A stretch of 31,521 nucleotides of DNA from Anaerostipes sp. Lineage in GTDB: Bacteria > Bacillota > Clostridia > Lachnospirales > Lachnospiraceae. The translations under genes were made by a program, and so were the position numbers. Under the pieces are notes generated by a model that worked only from the letters and a program-made list of their open reading frames with translations, did not search any database and was not told the DNA's origin. Shown piece by piece: positions 7,542-15,403 of the stretch (within the stretch, counting starts at the first letter, position 1; each line of letters starts with the position of its first letter). Location: positions 1 through 31,521 of the forward strand of contig NZ_JAGZSD010000030.1 of assembly GCF_018381315.1 (NCBI RefSeq), given 5' to 3'.

Positions 7542-8330
7542 TCATTCACTTTCATCAAATTTAAAGACCTGTACTGAATTTTCTTCAAATCGCTTCCTGC
7601 TTGTCTCATCAATCTTTGAATCAATAACGATTCCGTCAATATTCTCTAATCTGCAGCTGATCCCAAAAGACTGCTTTCCTATTTTTGTAGAATCCATCAG
7701 GACATATGTCTTTTCAGCCAGCTGTGAAGCCTTTTTGCTGAGCAGCGACACATTCACACTGGAGGATGTGAACCCTTCTTCAAAGGTAAAACCGTCTGTG
7801 CCCAAAAACGTTTTGTTAAAACGAAACTGGGAAAGAAATGTTTCGCTCAGATTTCCTGAAACATCCTTTCTGTCCTCAGAATATTTCCCTCCTGCAATGA
7901 TCACGTCACAGTACCGGGCTAATATGTCCAGGTTTACCACTGAATTTGTAATGACTGTCACCTCTCTGATCTCCCTTTCCTCCAGCCGTCTTGCCAAAGC
8001 TTTCGACATCTCTAAGGTAGTGGTGCCTCCGTCAATATAAATGAACTCTTTATCCCTCACCAGCCTTGATGCTGCAGCTCCGATCTGTTTTTTTTCTGCC
8101 ACATTTATCACAGCGGTTTCCTTATAGCGGTATCTGCCTTCCTGCGAAACTGCCTTAATCCCTCCAAAAACACGCTGTACTGTTCCTTCTTTCTGAAGCC
8201 CTATAAAAATTCTTCTGATGGTAGATTCAGAGACACCAAGCAGATTTATCCCATCGGCTGTGGTCATCTCTCCATTCTGTCTCACATAATCAATAACCTT
8301 TGCCTCATTAAGTGAACTTCGTCTTCCCAT
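7542..8330 (-). CDS. DeoR-family transcriptional regulator (second paralogue), PTS/ald regulator
   Basis: 262 residues. The N-terminal winged helix-turn-helix includes LLGVSESTIRRIFIGLQKEG (about residues 30-50), followed by FGGI. The effector domain has FIYIDGGTTT, VITNS and IAGGKYSEDRK, typical of phosphosugar-responsive DeoR repressors. The ATG at 8330 is 23 bases after the alanine dehydrogenase stop codon, so the two are co-transcribed. A separate promoter and a shared operator box lie just downstream, before the PTS genes. I infer that this protein binds both the ald and EIIA promoters. It is similar along its whole length to the plus-strand DeoR protein at 3918-4703. Confidence 0.9.
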   Translation of the reverse strand: MGRRSSLNEAKVIDYVRQNGEMTTADGINLLGVSESTIRRIFIGLQKEGTVQRVFGGIKAVSQEGRYRYKETAVINVAEKKQIGAAASRLVRDKEFIYIDGGTTTLEMSKALARRLEEREIREVTVITNSVVNLDILARYCDVIIAGGKYSEDRKDVSGNLSETFLSQFRFNKTFLGTDGFTFEEGFTSSSVNVSLLSKKASQLAEKTYVLMDSTKIGKQSFGISCRLENIDGIVIDSKIDETSRKRFEENSVQVFKFDESE

Positions 8331-8353
8331 CGTTCCTCCCCTCTGCCGCCCGG

Positions 8354-9466
8354 CTACATAAGCATCCTGGGATCTGTATATTCAAGCCCAAAACTGTCTG
8401 CAACATTTTTACAGGTGATCTGTCCTTCATATGTATTGACTGCGGAGTAAACGGACGGGTATTTCCGGCATGCATATTCAATCCCCTGTTCTGCAATCTT
8501 AAGGCCATATCCCAGTGTGGCATTGGTCAGTGCAGCTGTGGAAGTCTTCGGAACTGCCCCCGGCATATTTCCTACACAGTAGTGGGCAATGCCGTCTGCC
8601 ATATAGACAGGATCATCATGATATGTGACTCTGGTAGTCTCACAGCAGCCCCCTTGGTCAACCGCCACATCTACGATCAGTGCTCCCGGCTTCATCTGCT
8701 TTAAATATTCTTTTTTTATAATCTTTGGTGCGGCTTTCCCCGGAATGAGCACAGAACCGATAACCAGGTCAGCGTCGGCCAGTACTTCCTGTACGGTGCC
8801 GTCGGTACTCATCAGCGTCTGAATACGGCTGCCGAAAATATCATCCAGATAGTTAAGGCGCATAAGGCTGATGTCCATAATGGTCACATCCGCTCCCATG
8901 CCCACTGCAATCTTACAGGCATTAGAACCAACAGTTCCGGCTCCCAATATGACTGTTTTTGCTCTTTTGGTGCCGGGAACCCCGCCCAGCAGGATTCCCT
9001 CTCCGCCAAATGGTTTTTCCAGATACTTTGCCCCTTCCTGCACGCTGAGTCTCCCGGCAATCTGGCTCATGGGGGTCAGGAGCGGAAGGCTTCCGTCTTC
9101 TTCCATTAAAGTCTCATAGGCAATTCCTTTTACCTTTGCATCCAGAAGTGCATCCATCAGTGGTTTATCGGCAGCAATGTGCAGATATGTGTATAGGATC
9201 AATCCTTCATGAAACAATGAATATTCTTCTTTGAGCGGTTCTTTCACTTTTATGATCATTTCCGACCAATTCCATACTGTTTCTGCATCCTCCATAATCA
9301 GAGCTCCGGCCGCTTTGTATTCTTCATCTGCGAAACCTGATCCAATACCTGCACCTGCCTGGACAGCTACCTCATGTCCGGCATGAACATAGCTTTTCAC
9401 ATTGTCAGGTGTCAGACCTACACGGTACTCCTTTTTCTTAATCTCCGTCACACTTCCGACCCTCAT
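8354..9466 (-). CDS. ald: L-alanine dehydrogenase
   Basis: 370 residues, exactly the family's usual length. It converts L-alanine and NAD+ to pyruvate, ammonia and NADH (reversible). The expected catalytic residues are in place: K75 in IIKVKEP and H96 in LYTYLHIAAD, matching the numbering of the B. subtilis enzyme. The NAD-binding segment VILGAGTVGSNACKIAVGMG, the conserved VAVDQGGC and the C-terminal NMPGAVPKTST are also present. The frame is open upstream to 9592, but the ATG at 9466 has a perfect AGGAGGT site and gives the typical N-terminus. A strong promoter with three DeoR-type boxes lies just upstream, and a DeoR gene follows 23 bases later. Confidence 0.96.
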   Translation of the reverse strand: MRVGSVTEIKKKEYRVGLTPDNVKSYVHAGHEVAVQAGAGIGSGFADEEYKAAGALIMEDAETVWNWSEMIIKVKEPLKEEYSLFHEGLILYTYLHIAADKPLMDALLDAKVKGIAYETLMEEDGSLPLLTPMSQIAGRLSVQEGAKYLEKPFGGEGILLGGVPGTKRAKTVILGAGTVGSNACKIAVGMGADVTIMDISLMRLNYLDDIFGSRIQTLMSTDGTVQEVLADADLVIGSVLIPGKAAPKIIKKEYLKQMKPGALIVDVAVDQGGCCETTRVTYHDDPVYMADGIAHYCVGNMPGAVPKTSTAALTNATLGYGLKIAEQGIEYACRKYPSVYSAVNTYEGQITCKNVADSFGLEYTDPRMLM

Positions 9467-9490
9467 CTTTTTACCTCCTGTCTTTTTTAT

Positions 9491-9572
9491 TTTGATTGTT
9501 ACCTTTATATTATGACCGTTTCTTTCATTTGTCAACATTATATTTGATTGTTTTTTTCTTTTTTCGATTGTT
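9491..9572. promoter_or_regulatory. Three direct TTTGATTGTT boxes bracketing the ald promoter
   Basis: TTTGATTGTT occurs at 9491-9500 and 9543-9552, and TTCGATTGTT at 9563-9572. The spacings are 52 and 20 bases, close to five and two helical turns, so all face the same side of the DNA. The first box falls at the likely transcription start and the second abuts the -35 element, so binding would block transcription. DeoR proteins commonly bind such tandem boxes. The second box is shared with the PTS promoter. Confidence 0.65.
9507..9535 (-). promoter_or_regulatory. Sigma-A promoter of ald
   Basis: On the minus strand TTGACA (plus 9530-9535), a 17-base spacer and TAATAT (plus 9507-9512): a near-consensus promoter 41 bases before the ald start codon. 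Confidence 0.85.
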
Positions 9573-9578
9573 TGAATC

Positions 9579-9612
9579 AAAAAAAGCAGCACTCTGTATC
9601 AGAATGCTGCTG
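9579..9612 (-). terminator. Rho-independent terminator of the 411-residue membrane protein gene
   Basis: The arms GCAGCACTCTG (9586-9596) and CAGAATGCTGC (9600-9610) pair with one mismatch. On the minus strand the hairpin is followed by seven T residues (A run at 9579-9585). It lies immediately upstream of the ald operator boxes. Confidence 0.85.
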
Positions 9613-9641
9613 CCATTTAAAAATATATGTAATTTGAAAGA

Positions 9642-10877
9642 TTAAGGATTCACTCTGCTGCTGTCTTTGTAAATCCATTCCTGAAACTTCATCTTTGTTT
9701 TTTTATTATATCCAACTGTAAAATACTCCTCAAATCCTGAAGTAAATTTAAATATGAATCTGCACCTTTTCGGCTTATCTATAATAAACGCTTTAATATC
9801 CTTCTTTCTGCTGACAGCATACCTGATACGGCTTCTGTGTCTCAGAAGGTGTTCCGGTTTATCCAAAACCGAACTGTCAGGTCTGCATATAAATTCCAAT
9901 ATTTCTCCACTATGTTCAGGTAGTTCCCTATCCGAAAAATCTACATTCAAGCGAGCAAAAAAATCATGGATCAAAAAGGATGTGCAATTATATGCCAGCC
10001 CTGTCTGACTACTGTAGCAGATAACTGAATCACAGCCCATAGTCCTTCTCACCGCGCGGTCATATTTTAAGTAGATAAGTTTATAGCCGAAAGCATGGAA
10101 CATGATACCGGCCAATATGGCCACTGCAGCGCCGCCTGTAAGATAGTATAAAATATCATCAAAGGCACCTGGTCTATGTGCCAGTATATACAGACCAGCT
10201 AATTCAAGACAGCCCCCTATTGCCCAGGTAAGAAAATTAAATGTTTCGTATTTATACCATTTTCCGAACTGAAGCATCTTTGACTCATTAACTACATTCG
10301 GCAAATATACTGACACCATAGATAAAACAATACAGCTAATTGGGATCAGCTGATCCCAAATGTGACTGACCACATTTTTATCCCCCTGCAAGAAATGAAG
10401 AACCGGAATGTGTACACAAAAAAACAGGACTATAAACAACAGCACTGTACTTTTCGTCTTCACCTCCTGCTTGGTCCGCTCCCAGTCGAACTTCAAAAGA
10501 CAGGTGATATATTCATTGACCTTATTTTTCTCCCGGGAGAATGTTTCATCTTCCCAATCGTTCATCTTCTCCTCTATATAAGCAATCTGTTTCCATATAT
10601 GTTCATCTCTAAAAAACTCAAGCTGCTTATCATCCGGATATAGATCCAGGGTTGGAAAAAAACCATATCCATTTAAATTAACCTTCAACTCAGCAAATAT
10701 TTCTCCTATCTGTCCCCGGTCTGCCTGATACAATCTGCTGGCTGTCTGCTTCATATCTTTTCTCCAGTCACTTCTGGCACTGGTAATGTATTGAAGACTA
10801 TTGGATTTATTTTTCAAAATATACTCTATAACTGCGACAAGTACAACAGATGACAATAAAATCTGTATAAACTGCAT
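9642..10877 (-). CDS. Unrecognised membrane protein
   Basis: 411 residues. I do not recognise a family. An N-terminal membrane segment (FIQILLSSVVLVAVIEYIL) is followed by a soluble, charged stretch of about 115 residues with helical character. A group of about four membrane segments follows between roughly residues 140 and 265 (for example STVLLFIVLFFCVHIPVLHF and AVAILAGIMFHAFGY). The C-terminal ~140 residues are soluble, basic and rich in aromatic residues. The ATG at 10877 has a clear AGGAGGAAA site. It has its own terminator and no obvious operon partner: recD2 lies upstream with a 125-base gap. It could be a sensor, transporter accessory or stress protein; there is no evidence to choose. 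Confidence 0.75.
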   Translation of the reverse strand: MQFIQILLSSVVLVAVIEYILKNKSNSLQYITSARSDWRKDMKQTASRLYQADRGQIGEIFAELKVNLNGYGFFPTLDLYPDDKQLEFFRDEHIWKQIAYIEEKMNDWEDETFSREKNKVNEYITCLLKFDWERTKQEVKTKSTVLLFIVLFFCVHIPVLHFLQGDKNVVSHIWDQLIPISCIVLSMVSVYLPNVVNESKMLQFGKWYKYETFNFLTWAIGGCLELAGLYILAHRPGAFDDILYYLTGGAAVAILAGIMFHAFGYKLIYLKYDRAVRRTMGCDSVICYSSQTGLAYNCTSFLIHDFFARLNVDFSDRELPEHSGEILEFICRPDSSVLDKPEHLLRHRSRIRYAVSRKKDIKAFIIDKPKRCRFIFKFTSGFEEYFTVGYNKKTKMKFQEWIYKDSSRVNP

Positions 10878-11002
10878 TCCGAATTTCCTCCTAAAATTTA
10901 AATATCTGACTGTTTCCGAATGACCGTCGTTTGGTAATGGCCGGCCACACTTTGATCATACAGAAAATGAAAGCAACGACGAAAAACAGAAAGCCCTGTG
11001 CC

Positions 11003-13225
11003 CTAAGGCATCAGTTCTTCCTGTTCTTCGATCCTCTGACAAAGAGTCGAGTATCTCTTCTGTTCGTTTACGTTCTGGATCATCTGCTGTACCGTGGATT
11101 TCCGGCCTACCATCGTAATGCACTGCTTGGCCCTGGTAACCCCCGTATATAAGAGATTCCGGTTGAACAAAACCCTCGGCCCGGTCAGAAGCGGCATAAC
11201 CACGGCAGGATACTCACTTCCCTGAGACTTATGTATCGTCACCGCATAGGCAAGCTCCAGTTCATCCAGCATGGAATAAGAATATTCCGCCACCCTGATA
11301 TCATCAAATACCACTGTGACTTTCTCTGTATAATCATTGATCCTTGTAATCCGTCCAATGTCTCCGTTGAAGACACCTTTCCCTTCTTCCACCGTGAATC
11401 CTTTTTGATTCTTTACTTCCCACTCCATCTGGTAATTATTTTTGATCTGCATGACCTTGTCACCCTCCCGGAACAGACAGGAGACAGCCTGTTTCTCCTG
11501 CTTTTCCTCTGCGGGAGGATTCAGATATTCCTGGAGCACTTCATTAAGCTTATCCACTCCAAGCTCTCCTTTTCGCATAGGGGTCAAAACCTGAATATCA
11601 TATGGCGTGGCATTGACATATCCGGGCAGCTTGTCTCTCACCAGATAGACAAGGACCCCAAGGATATCTCCCAGCCTTTCTCTCTCCAAAAAGAAAAAGT
11701 CCCTGCTTTTATTGTCAAGGTCTATGTTTTTTCCTTCATTGATCCTGTGGGCATTGCTTACAATATGGCTGGCCTCATCCTGACGGAAAATCTGGTTCAG
11801 CTCTACTACTTTAAATGAACCCGATGCAATCATATCCTTCAGTACATTGCCCGGTCCCACAGAAGGCAGCTGGTTTGCGTCTCCCACAAACACAAACCGG
11901 GTTCCCGGCACCGCAGCACTCAGAAGTGAATTCATCAAAAAAATATCCACCATGGACATTTCATCCACAATAATGACATCTGTCTCAATAGGATTGCCTG
12001 CATTCCGCTCAAAGTTCATCCGGTCACCGCTGCTGGAATCACCGTTCAGCTCCAGCAGTCTGTGGATGGTAGTAGCTTCATATCCCGTAGCCTCGGTCAT
12101 ACGCTTTGCCGCCCTTCCCGTAGGGGCTACCAGCCTTATATCCAGCGTCTCCGATTCAAAGTAACGTATCATACCATTGATGGTAGTGGTCTTTCCGGTT
12201 CCCGGCCCTCCGGTAAGAATGATTACGCCGTTTTCTGCCACCGCCTCAATTGCCTCTTTTTGTTTCTCTGCAAATGTAATCTGAAGGCCTTCTTCAATCC
12301 TGGCGATCATTGTTCTCACCTCAGATATCGACACGTCATAGGTCATATTGAGATCACAGAGCATTTTGGCAGTGTTCAGTTCCAAATAATACTGAGCCGC
12401 TCCATAAATCCTGGTCTGTTCCTCTTCCTCTTTTATAATGATCTTTTTCTGTATCATCATATCCAGAAGATGGGGCTCAACCATTTCTTCTTCCACTTCC
12501 AGCATCCTTGCAGTATTTCTGAGAAGGATTTCCTTGGGCAGATAAATATGTCCTGACGCCAGTGCCTGCATGAGAGTGTAAAAAATCCCTGATATGATCC
12601 GGTAATCCGAACTGCTGCCGATCCCAACCTGCCTGGCAATCTCATCTGCAATTTTAAACCCGACACCCTCGATATCATCTGCCATCTGATAGGGATTATT
12701 CTGGATCACATCATATAATTTGTCTCCGTACTCTTTGAAAATCTTTACTGCCAGATTGGTAGTAATCCCATAACCGGACAGAAACATCATAGCCTGACGC
12801 ATTTCCTGCTTCTCTGAAAACTCCACGGCAATGCTCCTTGCCTTTTTCTCTGTCAGACCTTTGATCTCCGCAAGGCGTTCCGGCTCCTCCTCAATAATAC
12901 GGAAAGTATCCATTTTAAATTTTTTTACGATCCTTTTGGCAATGGCAGGTCCCACGCCTTTGATTGCTCCGGAGCCTAAGTACCGCTCCATACTCTGAAC
13001 ATCATTGGGCATGGTAATCTCATAGGAGGTCATCTGGAATTGGGGGCCGTGGACAGGATGCTCCACATACTCGCCTTCCAGTTCCATATATTCTCCTTCG
13101 TGAAGGAATTGGAAAAGACCGACCACGGTCTCCTCATCTCCGTCCATATCAAGACTCAGCACTGTATAACCATTGTCCTCATTCCGAAAACGGATGTGGT
13201 CAACATATCCGGAAATCCGTCCCAT
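11003..13225 (-). CDS. recD2: RecD2-type ATP-dependent DNA helicase
   Basis: 740 residues, the usual length of RecD2 (the RecD-like helicase found without RecBC). An N-terminal OB-like segment and helix-hairpin-helix repeats (around residues 85-200, for example GSGAIKGVGPAIAKRIV and IEGVGFKIADEIA) precede the superfamily 1B helicase core. Walker A is ILTGGPGTGKTTTIN near residues 336-350, Walker B is VIIVDEMSMVD, and the C-terminal motif is AVTIHKSQGSEYPAVV. It unwinds DNA in the 5'-to-3' direction in repair and replication restart. The frame is open to 13309, but the ATG at 13225 with its GGAGGGG site starts the family's typical N-terminus (GRISGYVDHIRF). mreB lies upstream but is separated by a terminator. 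Confidence 0.95.
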   Translation of the reverse strand: MGRISGYVDHIRFRNEDNGYTVLSLDMDGDEETVVGLFQFLHEGEYMELEGEYVEHPVHGPQFQMTSYEITMPNDVQSMERYLGSGAIKGVGPAIAKRIVKKFKMDTFRIIEEEPERLAEIKGLTEKKARSIAVEFSEKQEMRQAMMFLSGYGITTNLAVKIFKEYGDKLYDVIQNNPYQMADDIEGVGFKIADEIARQVGIGSSSDYRIISGIFYTLMQALASGHIYLPKEILLRNTARMLEVEEEMVEPHLLDMMIQKKIIIKEEEEQTRIYGAAQYYLELNTAKMLCDLNMTYDVSISEVRTMIARIEEGLQITFAEKQKEAIEAVAENGVIILTGGPGTGKTTTINGMIRYFESETLDIRLVAPTGRAAKRMTEATGYEATTIHRLLELNGDSSSGDRMNFERNAGNPIETDVIIVDEMSMVDIFLMNSLLSAAVPGTRFVFVGDANQLPSVGPGNVLKDMIASGSFKVVELNQIFRQDEASHIVSNAHRINEGKNIDLDNKSRDFFFLERERLGDILGVLVYLVRDKLPGYVNATPYDIQVLTPMRKGELGVDKLNEVLQEYLNPPAEEKQEKQAVSCLFREGDKVMQIKNNYQMEWEVKNQKGFTVEEGKGVFNGDIGRITRINDYTEKVTVVFDDIRVAEYSYSMLDELELAYAVTIHKSQGSEYPAVVMPLLTGPRVLFNRNLLYTGVTRAKQCITMVGRKSTVQQMIQNVNEQKRYSTLCQRIEEQEELMP

Positions 13226-13263
13226 TCTTCTCCCCTCCTTCAAATCCAATACTTTTGCAATCG

Positions 13264-13294
13264 CAAAACAACCAGGATAAAATACCCTGGTTGT
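13264..13294 (-). terminator. Rho-independent terminator of mreB
   Basis: Perfect 9-bp arms ACAACCAGG (13268-13276) and CCTGGTTGT (13286-13294), followed on the minus strand by TTTT. It lies 39 bases after the mreB stop codon and before the recD2 start. Confidence 0.8.
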
Positions 13295-13332
13295 CCTCTT
13301 CCGGCTCAAAAAAGCACTGAAAATGAAACTGA

Positions 13333-14337
13333 CTACTTATCAGCCTTTTTGTCTTCTCCGGATAAAAATTCAATGTATTTTCCAGTTCCGATGGCAACTG
13401 CTGTCAGAGGATCCTCTGCTGTCATCGTATTAATTCCTGTCTTAGATTCGATCAGTTCTTCCAGACCCTGGATCAGAGATCCTCCTCCGGTCAGAACGAT
13501 TCCGCGGTCTGAGATATCTGCTGCAAGCTCAGGCGGAGTTCTCTCCAATACATTATGAACAGCGTCCACGATCTGATATGCAGGCTCTCTCAGGGCTTCT
13601 TCCGTCTCCTCAGAGGTAACGGTAACAGTCTTAGGAAGTCCTGTCACAAGGTTCCTTCCGCGGACATCCATCGTCGCATTCTCCGGACGTTTGTAAACAG
13701 TACCAATGTTGATCTTAATATCCTCAGCTGTACGCTCTCCGATCAGAAGATTATGCTTTTTGCGCATGTAGCGTACGATTGCCTCATCAAAATCATCTCC
13801 GGCAACCTTGATGGAAGTGCTCACTACCACACCTCCCAGGGAAATGACAGCGATATCAGCAGTTCCTCCTCCAATATCAACGATCATATTTCCGCATGGC
13901 TTTGCAATATCAATTCCGGCACCGATGGCTGCCGCAACAGGTTCTTCAATAATGGAAACTTCTCTCGCCCCTGCCTGATAGGTAGCGTCTTCAACTGCTT
14001 TTTTCTCTACTTCTGTGGCACCACTCGGCACACACACACTGATGCGGGGCTTTCTTCCGAAAATAGACTTTCCGACTGTGCGGTTGATAAAGTAGCTCAG
14101 CATCTTCTCTGTAACTGTATAGTCAGAAATAACACCCTGACGGAGCGGGCGCACTGCCACAATATTCCCGGGAGTTCTTCCGAGCATCAGACGGGCTTCT
14201 TCCCCGATTGCTTTAATTTTATTTGTATCTCTGTCAAATGCCACTACAGATGGCTCTTTTAAAACGACTCCTTTGCCCTTTGCATAAACCAGGACACTGG
14301 CCGTGCCTAAATCAATTCCGATATCTGAACCTGCCAT
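13333..14337 (-). CDS. mreB: Rod shape-determining protein MreB (actin homologue)
   Basis: 334 residues, the standard length. The actin-like ATPase motifs are present: phosphate 1 in GIDLGTASVLVY near residue 8, phosphate 2 in MIVDIGGGTADIAVISLGG near residue 160, and the adenosine motif GIVLTGGGSLIQGLEEL near residue 285. MreB polymerises at the membrane and directs elongation of the cell wall. The gene stands alone: mreC and mreD are not adjacent, so it may be an Mbl or MreBH-type paralogue, which sequence alone does not settle. It has a good promoter 79 bases upstream and its own terminator. Confidence 0.95.
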   Translation of the reverse strand: MAGSDIGIDLGTASVLVYAKGKGVVLKEPSVVAFDRDTNKIKAIGEEARLMLGRTPGNIVAVRPLRQGVISDYTVTEKMLSYFINRTVGKSIFGRKPRISVCVPSGATEVEKKAVEDATYQAGAREVSIIEEPVAAAIGAGIDIAKPCGNMIVDIGGGTADIAVISLGGVVVSTSIKVAGDDFDEAIVRYMRKKHNLLIGERTAEDIKINIGTVYKRPENATMDVRGRNLVTGLPKTVTVTSEETEEALREPAYQIVDAVHNVLERTPPELAADISDRGIVLTGGGSLIQGLEELIESKTGINTMTAEDPLTAVAIGTGKYIEFLSGEDKKADK

Positions 14338-14415
14338 GTTTCAAAATTCCCCTTTCGAATTCTCTATTATTATCATTATGTTAAATGTAAATTATTCGTA
14401 TACACGCTCTTTTTA

Positions 14416-14443
14416 ATTATAAACAAAGTTAGAAAAATTTCAA
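14416..14443 (-). promoter_or_regulatory. Sigma-A promoter of mreB
   Basis: On the minus strand TTGAAA (plus 14438-14443), a 16-base spacer and TATAAT (plus 14416-14421), 79 bases before the ATG. The ribosome site AAAGGGGAA precedes the start codon. Confidence 0.75.
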
Positions 14444-14497
14444 TTGTTTTTTACATATTCAAACAAAATTCAGCAAAACTTAAGATTTCTGAAATAT

Positions 14498-15361
14498 CTA
14501 TACGGATTCCCACCTGCCGGAGGCTCCGCACGGCAGAATCAAGCCATTTGAAGAAACTGGAAGACCAATCTCTTCCGCTGTCACTCTGCCGCCGAACTTA
14601 GATTTCACTTCTGTTCCAAGCATATAAGAGAGTACTGCCGGCTGAAGCCCTGTTGTATATGAATTGATCAGAAAAAATAAGGGGTTTTTCGACAAAATTT
14701 TCGTACAGAGCTGTACCAGAGGGAAAATCTTCTCCTCAATCTTCCAGATCTCACCTTTTGGCCCCCGGCCGTATGACGGCGGATCCATAATGATTCCGTC
14801 ATATTGATTACCGCGCCTGATCTCCCGCTCTACAAACTTCACACAGTCATCCACCAGCCAGCGTATCGGTTTGTCTTTGAGTCCGGAAGCCTGGGCATTT
14901 TCTTTAGCCCAGTTGACCATGCCCTTGGACGCATCTACATGGGTCACTGCTGCCCCTGCCGCTGCCGCTGCCAGCGTTGCACCTCCGGTATATGCAAACA
15001 GGTTCAGCACCTTTACAGGACGTCCTGCATTCCTAATCTTATCGGAAAACCAATCCCAGTTTACCGCCTGTTCCGGAAAAACACCCGTATGCTTAAAACT
15101 GAACGGCTGTAAATGAAACTTAAGCTCCTTATATTGGATATCCCAAGTCTTAGGCAGGTCAAAAAATTCCCACTGGCCGCCGCCTCTGCTGCTCCTGTGA
15201 TAATGTCCGTTTGGTTTTTTCCACTGCTTAAGCTTTTTTGGTGTCTGCCATAAAACCTGGGGATCCGGCCGTACTAAATAATAGTCTCCCCATCTTTCCA
15301 ACTTTTCACCACAAGAAGTATCTAAAACTTCATAATCCTTCCACTGATCTGCAATCCACAT
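14498..15361 (-). CDS. SAM-dependent methyltransferase of the RlmI/RlmK-like family
   Basis: 287 residues. The SAM-binding motif is VLNLFAYTGGATLAAAAAG (about residues 117-136), followed by the acidic THVDASKGMVNWAKENA. The catalytic-type motif is DGIIMDPPSYGRGPKGE (about residues 188-204). This places it in the family of 23S rRNA cytosine methyltransferases such as RlmI, but it lacks the N-terminal PUA domain; this shorter form is common in Firmicutes and its substrate is not established. A basic, aromatic N-terminal part may bind RNA. The ATG at 15361 has a GGAAGAG site. The gene is 42 bases after glgX on the same strand and may share its transcript. Confidence 0.85.
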   Translation of the reverse strand: MWIADQWKDYEVLDTSCGEKLERWGDYYLVRPDPQVLWQTPKKLKQWKKPNGHYHRSSRGGGQWEFFDLPKTWDIQYKELKFHLQPFSFKHTGVFPEQAVNWDWFSDKIRNAGRPVKVLNLFAYTGGATLAAAAAGAAVTHVDASKGMVNWAKENAQASGLKDKPIRWLVDDCVKFVEREIRRGNQYDGIIMDPPSYGRGPKGEIWKIEEKIFPLVQLCTKILSKNPLFFLINSYTTGLQPAVLSYMLGTEVKSKFGGRVTAEEIGLPVSSNGLILPCGASGRWESV

Positions 15362-15403
15362 CTTACGTTCTCTTCCTTTTCTTAATTGTATATTTTATCC
15401 CCA

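Noticed and set aside
10925..10981. Inverted repeat CGTCGTT ... AACGACG between recD2 and the orphan membrane protein gene
   Set aside because: Only seven paired bases separated by 43 bases, no T run; not enough to call a terminator or operator.
13555..14262. 235-codon plus-strand open frame opposite mreB
   Set aside because: The composition mirrors the strongly conserved mreB coding strand; no family similarity and no ribosome site.
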